A DNA stretch of 64,000 nt from Rotaria macrura (lineage: Eukaryota > Rotifera > Eurotatoria > Philodinida > Philodinidae): contig OENT01000070.1 in NCBI GenBank assembly GCA_900239685.1, positions 124,001 through 188,000 of the forward strand, given 5' to 3'. The translations under genes and the position numbers were made by a program. How positions within the stretch are numbered: the first letter of the stretch is position 1; each line of letters starts with the position of its first letter. Below are positions 48,225 to 60,317 of this stretch, piece after piece. The notes below the pieces were generated by a model. That model searched no databases, had not been told where the DNA came from, and worked only from the letters and a program-made list of their open reading frames with translations.

Positions 48225-49062
48225 TAGAGACCCGCGGGGAGCCCCGAACTTCGACTCCGTCGGAGTCAGAGTCAAATCTTTTGAAAATATTTTTCGGAGT
48301 TAAAGCAAAGTCAAGATTAAAATTATGTTTGATGAACCTTCGATATTCCATACAACAACATCTTTGTTTTTCATATTAAGAAATAAAAAAAAATCAAAGG
48401 GAACACTTGTTTCATATAATGAGAATAAGTTTCAGGACCAAAAAGTAAAAATCAATCATCTTTCAGCTATAATTTTCGAAAGATCGACTAAATAAATACA
48501 TATCATGAATCAAGCAACATTTCAGTCTCATTCGAAGTAGTACAAATGTCTTCATTATCAAATTTTTATTGCTTGGACATAGTACATGTCGAATCTTCAG
48601 ATGAGGCGGTCGCTATTGATGACATTGAAATGGTTATTTTTCTTCTATTCTCATAGAAGAACTGTTTCGAAAAAGTCAATTTTTTTGTAGGAACCACATT
48701 TGATTGATTTTTTCGAAACCTAAATTGGTTCTTTTTTCCGACACAGTATTCTTTGAAGCTGAAAATAATCTTTCGACTATTGTATGAAACGCTGGAATCG
48801 CATATATCTGTTTGGCTAAAAATGATAACACCGGGAACTACATACCTGTGGGGAGCCCCGAACTCCGTCGTAGTTAAAAAAAACGAAAATTTTCGTAGTC
48901 GAAGTCGGAGTCAATGTTAAAGAACGAAAATTTTCGTAGTCGAAGTCGGAGTCAATAATAAAGAACGAAAATTTTCGGAGTCGGAATCCGAGTAGCGGCT
49001 GAAAAATGTTTCGGAGTCGGAGTCGGGTTTCGAAATAAAAAAATTGACTCCGCAGGTCTCCA
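48225..49062 (-). mobile_element. hAT transposon relic with 8-bp target-site duplication
   Basis: The 838-bp element is flanked by GTTATTGG on both sides (48217-48224 and 49063-49070). The ends TAGAGACCCGCGGGGAG and, inverted at the right, TGGAGACCTGCGGAG fit the hAT consensus (A at 2, G at 5). On the minus strand about 48690-48822 encodes a readable hATC dimerisation motif: KQIYAIPAFHTIVERLFSAS followed by KNTVSEKRTNLGFEKINQMW and FLQKN, then a stop. The rest of the transposase is deleted. A 41-bp tandem repeat (three copies from 48883, unit beginning ACGAAAATTTTCG and containing AGTCGGAGTCAAT) lies near the right end. The element's 3' end is on the left. Confidence 0.88.
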
Positions 49063-49070
49063 GTTATTGG

Positions 49071-52000
49071 TGAAACCTTTAAAATCTTTATTCCCAGGCC
49101 GATCATAGCGGTATCGTTTATGATCAGAATACTCACGGAAAATTTTGTTAAACCGCAGTATTTTTTGGTAACAAACGAAATCAGTACGGTTACTTTCGGT
49201 CAGTAGCAGAGAGTATTATCTGGCGCAGAAATACGAACGGTTTTGCATCTGTCTCGTAAACAGACCGTATATTGATAGAAAATGATGCGTTACACTATGC
49301 CCGATAAAAGACCGCTTTTCCAACGATAAATTATTCGAAATTATTAATTACAAAGGTCAAGCATTACGGCCGTCCTGTATCCACAGAAACATTTTTGCGA
49401 CAAAGCCGCGACTGTCACAAGGCATAGTATTTTTAAGCGAAGGAATAAGGCTGATAACAGTGCCCAACCCAGTTTTTATCGCTAGCATGACTCAGGTGTA
49501 GCGAAATCTTCCTGGGTTTTCTTGAAAAGATCAGTTCGGATACCCTTCAAGGGTACTCTAGTGTGTAGTAATAAAGTTCCATTAATTTAAATTCCCGTTG
49601 GGGAGACTACTTTACATTGAAAGTTAACAAAAATATAGCGCAAAAACTACAGCATGGTATCCTCTTCATCTTTACACATTCCTGCACAACTAAACTAAAT
49701 ATCCCACAGAACTTGCAAGGACAACATAGAACGATTACGCACCGTAAACCGAATGATTACACTCCGTTTACGTAGTAGTCTGAAGAACGACCTTAATTAG
49801 CTCTTCGGTGCTGGGGTATCACGAGTCACTTGCGCTCTTTATTTCCATATGCAAGAAAATATATTAATACTTCGGAGATATTTTTGAGGAAAAGCTAACA
49901 AAAAAGACCGTATGTGGTCTGGTTTACGTAATGTTCAGCGTTCTTCGGTAACTGCTACGTAAGCGTCCCGTAACTTACACGTTTGTATTACGTAAACTGC
50001 AATGTAGTAACATTCGTTATTGTCATTTCTGTTTCTTTCTTTTCGTTTGTTTTCTATTTCGTTCACGTTATTGTCCTAGCAATAGACGCTAAAGTATATA
50101 CATATACACATATGCATTGTTTCGTTCGTTCTTTGATCTTTCTTGATCTCAATATAGATATTCTTTATTATTGATCATGGTCAATAAAACATTATATTTG
50201 GCCTTGACCTTTCTCTCTATTACGTAATAAAATTGTCTATTGCGTAGCACATATATATATACTTGATTTGGAAATAAAAGTGTTGTTTTTGCGTATGAAC
50301 ATGAAAACGTGACATAAACCGACGCTCGTAAACGAAATCGCACGGAATGCCGTAAACGTACCGTTTGTTATTCGTTCACCGCCGTATACGGACCATTCTG
50401 TACGTCCTGGGTTGATAAGAAAATCAATTTTTTTCTAGTGTCAATGTCTGTTGACCAAATAACTCATTTTATTCATTTAATAACAATGCACTTTTATGAT
50501 GCTTTGTTAGTCAGATTGCTTTTTTAAAGCAATCTGCTATTACTCACTTCCATGTTTTTTATTTTTATTTCGTACTACCGAAATTGTACGACTGAAACAT
50601 GATATTTATTTCATCCATGCAAAAAGTATGGATTTTTCCCGAGTGAAAGTAGTTAATGGGCACTATTTAAACACTAAAATAATCATTGAGAACTTTTGAA
50701 ACTATTTCAGCGAACAGCAAGTCTAACTTTCACAATTACATTCAGTTTCAAAGGAGTTCATGGCAAAAATAACAAAACCTTTAGTGTCTGGGATCAAAGG
50801 GGATTACAAGGATTTGACCAAAAGGCGGGATATAGGCAGATGTGTGTAGGAAGACTTTCTATATCGGGCAGCATAAATATTTTTCCGTTCTGTTGTGCAC
50901 GGATGATTTCGAAAATTATCACCATATTCACTGTAGTATAAATTAAAAGGCTGCGAATATGGCGCCACCTATTGAAATCATCGGTGCTCGGCCGAACTTT
51001 AAATAATATACGTGCCACCGGAAAGAGGAAGTCTTCCTCTCTTGATATAAGCATATCCTGCGTTTTGGACAAAAACTGGCATGAAACTTATAATCGCCTT
51101 TGATCATTTTTTGGAATCTTGAATACTACATAATGGAACTTCGATTGTGAGTAGGTATATTTTCGTTTTGTACTATTCTGAAAGTTTCAGCTGAATTTAA
51201 TATTTCGTTTTTGAAATAATAACAGAATCCTGTAGGTTACGACTTTCTGTACCTTAGTCGTACCCTGCCCCATGGACTTTCAATTCTTACCCCTCCCAGA
51301 GCTCCACGGGACGACAAAAAACTTGTCCCATCCCGTTGCGGGGCTGGTCCCGCGGAGCTCTGCCCCCCTCCTATGCCAGAGATTTTTCATCTAGCACCCT
51401 ATGGTACTCTAAGAGTTTCAAGTTCAAGGAAAAGTCAGCACGAAGGTTTTTTTTCAATAACTTTCACTAATTTTATTGATTTCCAACGAGAATATAATAC
51501 AAAATTTTTCACTACTTCGAAAGCTTCTGAAAAATAAAATATCTTTAACAACATCGCTGGTTAAATTTTGTCTTCTTTTAGAAAAAAAAACATGTCAGAA
51601 ATTTGTATTAAGTTCAGCTCTTTAAAGTTTTGTCTATGTGAAGTCATCCTTGATTTTACTCCTATATTTTTAGTAACCTTACTCTAGCCTATGAACCTTT
51701 TACTCTAGCCCTACCCTATCCTGTACGTTAAGTCAGGTTAGGGTAGGGTGAACTTGTTCTTCAAGACTCTAAATAATAACTCTGCTTGATTTAAAATTCA
51801 ACGGCATAAACATAAAAGTACTAATTGTGACTTGAAGATTATTAATATTCTGTTATGTAGCTATAATTACATAAATAACTAAGTAAAACTAGCAAACATC
51901 TGCCATGAATAGTAAAGTCTGTCAAACGCTCCTAAGTATCACTAGACCATATTTATAGACTAAAGAAGAAGAGGTTGTCACATTCGAGGAATAGTTTTCA

Positions 52001-53943
52001 AAATTCTTGTAGTAAACTAATTGTTCTCATTTTAATTGGACATATTGCGTCAGAGTAGCCGAGATACCAACATTCATACATTTTGAATACTGATTAACTA
52101 GAGAGCGAGTCATAGAGTGCACGTGTTAATATTAAAAAAATGTTGATCAATTGAAATTTATGATGCTTTTAAATGTCGATGATTGTTATAAACAAAATAA
52201 AACAAACACGTTATGCATTAACCGTTCGACGGATAACTAAGCATTCAATGAATGACTATGACTACTTTTGAATCATGAGAAAAGAGAGAATCAGCGTATG
52301 ATAGTTATGTTTTCTTACTCATTTTTTATTCGAATGAATTCTGTGACTAATCAATGTGTCATTGCTATAGCATTCTATAAAACGTATCCCTATGTATCAA
52401 AATTAACTGTTTACAAAATATTTTACCTTAGAAAGTTATATCAAATATACTTCAGTAAAACAATTATATACTATAGCAGGTGAGATCTAAATTCTTGAAT
52501 ATTTATCACATTCGTGATACAAAATTGAATATGTAATCATATTTTCTAGCTGAGTCCATCAAGATTCAAAAACAATGAAACTCGATCGATTGATAGGATG
52601 AAGAGACTGCCTTTTTTTCAAGCAATATTGTTGAAGAACTCAATAGAACTGATAGTTTTCCCTTTACTACTTCATGCATGTCAATCTCACCATTTTTTTC
52701 AATTGTATACTCAATACACTGTTCGTTAAGATCCCGATGTGTGATAAAACGTGATTCAAGTAACGACGTAGAATATAAAAGTGTAAAATATCATTTATCT
52801 ACGCAGTATAAATTTTTATTAAATCTAAATTCTACAACAAACGACGCCATCAACAATATGACAACCAATTTTTTTATAGCCTATGTCGCTACTATCGATC
52901 TCAATCCATTAATTTCTTACATAATGAACTATTTTTACGCAATATGAATGAAAAATCTCACGGTTTTTTCCAAATACTTTCTTACATACATATGGATTTC
53001 TCTCGTAATGATCGAGACCTTTAAAAACAATGATATAATCATACAAATCACACTTACATATAGAATAGTTGGAGGACACTGGCGTGCATTTTTTCTATTG
53101 GCTTTGCTCGTTATCAATAGTTTCTTTCGTTCTGTTAGCTCATGCTTGGAAATTTCCAACTACTGAATTGCGTTGCTGCTTGGATTTTTCCAAGTCAATT
53201 CAGGGCATTAGTGACGATGATGAATTCGAGACAGCAGCTCCAGTGTAGGTTCATGTTTTAGCTAATATGATGCAGTTTATTCTAACAGATAAATATTAAT
53301 GGTTAATGATTTTTCACATGCGAAAATAATAAAATCGATTAAAAGAGTCGAGCAGAAAGTTGAAAGTAATTTGTCTTTAGTAACTGGCGAATAACTTTGA
53401 CTATGTAATAGCATCATTGTTCTATTGCGTACCAAGTAAACTCGATAGAGCTATAAATACGTGCAGAAAAATTAGAATCTAGAAATACATGAATTCTTTG
53501 AAGAATATTCGAATATTTATATTAGCAGCCCTATTAATGGATTGTTGTTTTGTACATCTAAAACTCATGAAAAACAAAGAACTAATCCAGTCTCATTCTC
53601 TGTATGGTTATCATAAAAGTACTGTGAGGTTTGTAAAAACTCATACAATGTCTGAGTGAATGGCTGTTCTAGATAAATCGTAGAAACTAGTATTCGTATT
53701 TTTATTCGATAGTCAAAATCAGAAGCGTCGGATCACGTTTAGAAGTCGAATGAACTTAGCATTTTTTTTGCTTAGTTCGAGAACTGTCTCCAAGCACTAT
53801 ATTAAACACTCAATAGGATAGTTCGAAGGGTTGAAAACTTCGAGAAATTTCTTGAATAAAAAACAAAATATCTTATATATATATAAATATATATGTACAT
53901 ATTTTAGATTTTCTTCAGATTTCATCAAATAGTCAAAACAATT
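49071..53943. other. Repeat-rich intergenic region upstream of the IAP gene
   Basis: No gene recognised. The 49.1-50.4 kb part is richer in CpG than its surroundings and repeats short words such as CGTAAACG and CGTTTACG (e.g. 49741-49782, 50318-50362), suggesting further old elements. A GC-rich hairpin is at 51298-51361. Another inverted pair, CCCTACCCT and AGGGTAGGG, lies at about 51710-51750. The final part should hold the IAP promoter; (TA)n runs at about 53874-53893. Confidence 0.45.
51298..51361. repeat. GC-rich inverted repeat
   Basis: AGAGCTCCACGGGAC (51298-51312) faces GTCCCGCGGAGCTCT (51347-51361), with one mismatch in the 15-bp stem. It sits in a short island of very high GC in an AT-rich region, so it is probably an end or remnant of an inserted element. 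It has no coding content. Confidence 0.6.
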
Positions 53944-55990
53944 ATGTTAGTCCCAGTCAGATCGTGGAACAATGATCTAAATGATACATGCCAGAAGAAC
54001 CAATCAATCAATATTTCACCTCATGGACATAGTACGAAGAGAGACACTATGCCATCTAATAGTGATACTCTACATATCTTGGAGAACCTAAAAAAATTAA
54101 TGAAAAAACCTGGTGTTCATAGTGTGAGCAACATGCAAGCGGCCGGCTTTGAATATACAGGTCATGCGGATAACGCTTGTTGCAAACAGTGTGGAATTGA
54201 GGTATCCAATTGGACAGTAGATATGGACCCTTTTAAAATTCATAAAATGCGACAACCTGATTGCCCAATGATATCTTCAATACTATCACCATCATTATTA
54301 AATGGATCTGCTTCTTCTACTTCTCCTTCAACTGCGGTTAGGAATACGTCTATATCAAATGAACAAAGAAATCCATCGAAACGCCAGAAAATTGAGTCAA
54401 CAGATTTTCAATTAGTAACTTCTACTTTATCTGAAACCGATTCACTTCAAAAAGTGCGAAGGCGTACTTTTTCTCATTGGCCAAGTCGCAGTATTCCATC
54501 AAGTGCACAGATGATTGAAGGTGGATTTTTCAATTGCAATGTTGGTGACCGAGTAATATGTATTTACTGCAATCTAATTTGCCAACAATGGACACCGCAC
54601 ACAGATGAACCATGTGAAGTACATAAAACGCTATCACCTAAATGCATATATGTCAAAGCAAGATTAATACGTCCTTCAGCTTCAGCAATAATTATTGTTA
54701 ATGGAATTTCAACGGAAGTAACTGCTGATAATCATTCACCAACAGTAACTAATCTCGGTCCACTACGATCAAATGATATTGTGTTTACTGCTTCGTGCAA
54801 TCCAGCATATTCAGAAATACCAAAACGTCATGCGTCATTCACTAACTGGCCGAAGGAAGAATTACCACCAGTAGATGATTTAGTTCGAGCAGGATTTTTC
54901 TATACTGGTACAAAAACAATTGTTACCTGTTTTTATTGCAATGGATCATTACAAAACTGGGGTCCTACTGACAATCCAATGATTGAACATGCTCGTTGGT
55001 TTCCACATTGCGCATACGCACGACAATTATGTGGTGATGACTTGTACCGAAAAATCCAAGAATCGAAACGTGCACAACAAGGTATAGTCGGAAAATAGTA
55101 TGCTGATTGCACCATTTGTATTTTTCTTTTCTAGAACGTGCTAGAGCGATGGAACTAAAAGACAGAACAGGTACAAGCGATGCGTTAACTAGCAATGTAA
55201 CGACAAATAGTCTCCAACTATTAATACCTGACGAAAGTACACTATCAAGGCTAGTTGCTGCACGACTAGATTTACCAATATCACAACGTTTATTAGATCG
55301 TAATTTTAAACTATCCATTATCAAACGTTGTTGGGAAGATCAATTACGTATAAAACGTAAGTTCATCAAGCACTTATACTTTTTTAATATTTGTAAAATA
55401 TTCTATTTACTAGATGATGATTTTGTCTCTGAATGCGATTTGTACATAGCTTGTTTAATTCTTCAGAAACAAATCGAACATATAGACGGAAAAAAAGAAA
55501 ATATTGTCATACCTAGTATAAAGATGAAACAAATCCGTGAGCAAAATGGTAATTGTAGTATAACTTCTATTTTGATGTACAATATTGTTATATTTTCCTA
55601 GAAGCACTTATACGTGAGCAAACAACAATTCTATCTAATACAGCTGAATCAACAACAAATTCTGCAGATGTAGAAATGACTACTTCATCTCAATCATTAA
55701 CAAATGAATCTACATCATCTCGATCTTCGATTGAATCAACAACTAAGTCAAACACCAATCCCAATGAAAACGAAGTGAAAAAAGTTAAACCGAAAACTGA
55801 TGAAAAGGATCGAAATCAATCAGCTAATGTAACACCATCGAATCCTTGTGTTTTATGCCTGACAGAAGAAAAACGATTGGCATGTATACCGTGTGGCCAC
55901 ATGGCAACGTGTGTTGCATGTGGTCATTCATTACGATCATGCCCCATCTGTAGACGAGAAATCGAAGCCTTCGTTAGAATCTACGTATAA
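53944..55990 (+). CDS. BIRC/IAP-like: Inhibitor of apoptosis protein, three BIR domains and RING
   Basis: IAPs bind caspases or their activators through BIR domains and ubiquitylate partners through the RING. Exons 53944-55081, 55135-55356, 55414-55548 and 55602-55990 join in frame to give 627 residues; introns are 53-57 bp. BIR1 (~44-110: Cys80, Cys83, His100, Cys107) lacks the usual Arg/Phe-x-x-Trp opening and is degenerate at its front. BIR2 (~172-238: Cys206, Cys209, His227, Cys234) and BIR3 (~296-362: CFYCNGSLQNWGP, EHARWFPHC) are complete. A ~220-residue linker rich in Ser/Thr follows, then a C-terminal RING (CVLCLTEEKRLACIPCGHMA, CPICRRE). The final VRIYV resembles the hydrophobic end needed for RING dimerisation. 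No CARD seen. Start chosen as the first in-frame Met before BIR1; an upstream exon is possible. TRMT11 follows 487 bp downstream on the same strand. Confidence 0.93.
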
Positions 55991-56477
55991 TGGTTAATTG
56001 GTTTTACTTCCTTCAAATGAGCGATGGCCTGTTGTTGAAGGAGCTTCTATGTAACCGAGATCGTCAAGCAGTGCAGATATGAAAAATACTTCTTTCTTTA
56101 TAGTACCTACAATAAGATGGGTTTCTATATTTTTTGACGTATTTTGTTTGATGTTGGATTCGTTACCTTTCGTGAAGATGGTCTCTATTGGCTGTTATTT
56201 CAATACATCTAACAAAAATTAATTCAGCATTACAACTACCAGCACCAATGGCAAAGAACAATAACTATCCTAGAACTCATATATATGTATTATTTTTGTC
56301 TTTTTTTTCGTCGAAGTTTTCTGAAATGTAAAAATTGAGAAATAAATTGTGTCATCCGTTTAAATCAGCAAAAATAAGAAGATAAAATTTATTTTTAATA
56401 TTTAAAAATAAGACTGATGACAGTTTGTAAAAGGGATTATAATTGTTTTCATTGTAGAAATCCGCTGAACATATAAA
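55991..56477. other. Spacer between IAP and TRMT11
   Basis: A 487-bp stretch holding the IAP 3' UTR (AATAAA near 56341) and the TRMT11 5' region. Same-strand genes at this distance could be separate units or trans-spliced; no splice-leader acceptor can be proven here. Confidence 0.5.
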
Positions 56478-59400
56478 ATGCCGCGATATTTACTTTTTTT
56501 CGCTCATGAACTCATCGAATTCCGTCTATCTGTGAGTAGTCATACAAAGAAAAGACAATTCGCAACATCATTCTTCTATTTATCTCTTCAACTTAAAATA
56601 TTATAGGAATTATTCAGTTTGGCTGAAATGTTCGGCTTTCGTGAGAGTATGATAATCGAAAGAAAACCAGAGCAGGTGTGTGTGTGTGTGTGTTAGTGCG
56701 TTTAAAACGAGATTTTTAACAAATATTTCGATTCTAGGATCCATTTTTATTATGCACATTTTCCAATATCGATCATCTCAAACTGTACTCGTCTCGATCG
56801 GTTTTGCTAAAGTGAGATATAATAAAAAGAAACAATTCACAATTTGAATCAGAAGAATTTCGATCAGTATCATGTCTGAAAACTAACAGAATTTTTTACT
56901 TTTTCCTTCAAACTTATCAAAAGTGATTGGTTATCAGGGTCGATGTTATTTTGCATCGTGAATGAATCTTCAGAACTCAACCACATCTAATACAAGAAGT
57001 CTTTCAACATATAGAAAATTATTTGCAGCTGCAAATAGTTTCTGTCGACTTTATTCTAAATAGTTACCAAGATGAAATAAAACTGGTTCATTTTAAAGAT
57101 TTTATGTCTTATGGCTGTGACTTTTCACTTATAATCTTAGTAGAATAAAAAGTTGATATGATTCGTGACATTTAGAGACTATAAAAATACCTAACCTTAA
57201 CGTTGATCGAGTATCGTTCATCTTTTTTGCATAATTTGTATGAAATATAGATCTGCCTATGAATATTGGGCCCATGGTTCATCAGTGACAGATGTTGTCG
57301 ATAAATTGACTATACACTCCGATTGGGTAATTGATGAAGTGACTTTTCAAGTTTATAATAAGTTTTATGTTGATAGCGTCCTAAATTGAATGAAACGTGG
57401 CGAATACTTGTTCATGGTTTTCGAAAACAATTTACACAACCAGAAAAGATTCAACGCATCGATGTAGGCTAATAGAAATATATTTTGTGTATTGGATTGT
57501 TCTTCTTTTTACGTTAGGCTTTTAGCGATCGATTGAATTTAAAAAATAAATTTTGTTTGAACAACAAAGCCGATTGTACAGTAGGTCTTTTTGAAAATTA
57601 TGAAGAAGGCCGACTTGAACAGCCGCAAGAAGTTTTTGCTGGTCGCTGGGTTCGTCTTGTTAATTACTTGTTATTTGAATTGGAGTATCTAATATACATT
57701 CAAGATATGTGATGGAGCTCGTGATTTAATTGAGAAGTACGATGTTCGAAAACGTTATTTTATCGGTAAGTCATAGTAATCTTAATTTCAATGTTTCACG
57801 TGGATGGATAGATAATTGGCTATTGAGTATTATACGGATATTATCGGATTGGTACAATGCTCAATTGATTCTATCTAGTTGTCATATCTTGAAAATAAAT
57901 CTGACATATAGAAAGATTTGAGATGAAACAAATTTGTCATAAGGCTTTCCTTATCTACATTTTCCTTCAGAAAAATCATAGAAATTCATAATAAATGAAA
58001 GGCAATTACTTTCTAACGAAAAATTGTTTTCTAGGAGGTAGCTGACTTTTGATTTACGATTTAGCATATTGCATGGATTCAGATGAGTTATTACTACTCT
58101 GAGTTGAAGTCATGTACATATCTTATTGATATAATTTTATTATATCTGAAAGATATTTTTAAAATGAAAATTGTAGTGAAGTCGAATCCAAAAGTGAGTA
58201 CTACTTGCAGATACATTAATGATCAGTTGCAATTGGATGTTGTCGTTATTCAAAGAAGATTTCTCTCATCCCTATACACAACTTCACCGAAAAGTACACC
58301 ATGATGCATTCAAGAAGTTTTAAATTACTTACTAGTGTACTAGATAGATATTTAAAAGAATTTATCCATTCTGCAACATGCGATACATGTTTTTGTCATC
58401 TGAAGTGTGTGACATCGAGTGAAAGAGTTCACCGAGGAAAATAGATCGCCTGAGAAAATCTTGTAGCTTAAGAATAAAATTAAATGATACTAACTGATCA
58501 AGTTCGATCAATTTGAAATAGAGATTTGCGGGGGAACTTCGAAATCTGATTCCAACTCCGATACAGTCGAACTCAGAGTCTACCAAAAGGAAATTTTTGG
58601 AATCAGAGTCGCTGTCAGGTATCTTGAAAAATTTCAGGAAAAACTATAGTCAAGTTGTTTTATCTAACGGAAAATTTGTTATTTTCTCTTAGCAAAAACT
58701 TATTTTTCATATTACGAAACTAAAAGGAAAACAAAAGGCAATATGCGTTGTAAATACTACGAGTCAGTTTCAGAAAAAATAGAACAAAGAGCAACATTTT
58801 AGCTCTAGTATTCGAAAAAGAAACTACACAAAGCAATATCATTAATCTAGAAATATTTCAGTGTCATCAGAATTACTGCAACTTTCTTCATCATCAAACT
58901 TTGATTGGTTGGACGTAGTATATGTTGAAACTCCAAATGAAATCAATTTTTGAAGCTCGTTTTTTCTCAAATAGTGATCATGTTGTTAGTCATTCTTTTA
59001 TTTTCAAGTACTATAAATCTCAAGAAAATCAAATCAAATCTTTGAGGATTCATTCATTTTCATTCACTTCTTTTTGTCAATCTATTTTGCGTCTCTTCGA
59101 AATTTAAATAGATCAGAGGTCGCCCTTCTTCGATGTGCACTTTCGGAGTTTTTCGAAGTTGGAATCGGTTTTCGGAATAAAAAAATAGACTCCACAGGAC
59201 CCTTATGTGAACACTTGATATCATAAATAAAAAACAGTTTAAGTCCTTTTCATGTTCTTTCACGTTAAGTATCATCGATGAGAAAATCAACGCACCATCC
59301 TACTCGAAAGTTGAATGCTAGCATATATTATTTGTGTAAAATCGATTCGATTATCTATTCATATGAGCAAACAAGCAATGCAACATTTACTGCATGCTGT

Positions 59401-60317
59401 AATATCTAAATCATTTTCATAGGTAACACAACGATGGATGCAACACTTTCATTTTTAATGGCAAATATGGCTCAATGTCGATTGAATCAAATTGCATTAG
59501 ATCCTTTTTGCGGCACAGGTTTATTTCTATTGTTTCTCCTACTGTTCAAACTAATACAATAGTAATCTGCTAAGGTGGAATTCTTTTGGCTTGTGCTGAG
59601 TTCGGTAGTTACGTTATTGGTAGTGAATTTGATTGGCGTCTTTTAACAGCAAAAGGTAAATCATAGACAATTTCTTGATTGTATTTAAATATTTGATATG
59701 CAGCGAAACCAACTAAAGCTAATACCAAACAACTTACTCGTAATCCAGATGAAATGATGCATCGTAATTTTTCCGACTATGGAACATTAAATCGATTTTT
59801 GGGTGTCGTCGGAGGTGATTTCGCATATCCACCCTGGCGTTCGACATTCTTCTTTGATTCTATTGTTTGTGATCCACCTTATGGTATTCGCGAATCATCT
59901 CAACATAAAAGTCGTCGTCAGACGGATAAAACGGATGATAATCAAAATTCTGTGTCAGAAAAATATGATTTAACAAATATTTATGCTGATCTATTAAATT
60001 TTGCTTATGCTTATTTACGTGTTGGTGGTCGGTTGGTTTTCTGGATGCCAACACACATAGTGACATATGATGAAACTTTAATACCAACACATTCGTGTTT
60101 CAAATTATTTTCTAATGATGAACAACAACTCAATCGAACTGTTAGTCGTAGATTATTAACATTGGTTAAGACACATGAAAGTAATAATAATGAAAAGGCT
60201 CAAGTTCATGAAAAGCTATTTAATAATTTTCGTGATCTTTACTTCACACCAAATACAAAGATTTGGGAACAATTGAATAGTGATGAGACTGCAACCGATT
60301 CTTCAATTGTTTCGTAA
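56478..60317 (+). CDS. TRMT11: tRNA (guanine(10)-N2)-methyltransferase catalytic subunit
   Basis: Methylates guanosine 10 of tRNAs with S-adenosylmethionine, working with the small partner TRMT112. Ten exons: 56478-56531, 56607-56675, 56738-56811, 57251-57326, 57377-57463, 57518-57649, 57705-57765, 59423-59518, 59575-59655, 59704-60317. They total 1,344 nt, giving 447 residues, close to the ~460 of the human protein. The N-terminal THUMP-like part starts MPRYLLFFAHELIEFRLS. The linker carries VFAGRW and YDVRKRYFIGNTTMDATLSF. Methyltransferase motif I is LDPFCGTGGILLA, and the catalytic motif IV is CDPPYGIRE, the N/D-PP-Y signature of amino-methyltransferases. The donor of intron 2 lies within a (GT)8 microsatellite (56676-56691). 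Intron 7 (57766-59422) contains a hAT relic. AATAAA follows at about 60349. Confidence 0.95.
56676..56691 (+). repeat. (GT)8 microsatellite forming a splice donor
   Basis: The TRMT11 exon ending GAGCAG is followed directly by a (GT)8 run and then TAGTGCG. The first GT of the run must act as the donor of intron 2. Confidence 0.85.
58519..59204 (-). mobile_element. Second copy of the hAT relic family, inside a TRMT11 intron
   Basis: About 686 bp, related to the 48225-49062 element. It shares the end TAGAGATTTGCGGGGG, the inner block 58705-58940 (aligning to 48373-48605), and the right end ending TAGACTCCACAGGACCC. On the minus strand the shared block encodes the same short C-terminal tail (STYTTSNQSKFDDEESCSNS here, STCTMSKQ then KFDNEDICTTSNETE there). 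The hATC motif itself is lost. Flanking octamers ATTTGAAA and ATGTGAAC match at six of eight positions, consistent with a decayed target-site duplication. It is older or more decayed than the first copy. Confidence 0.75.
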
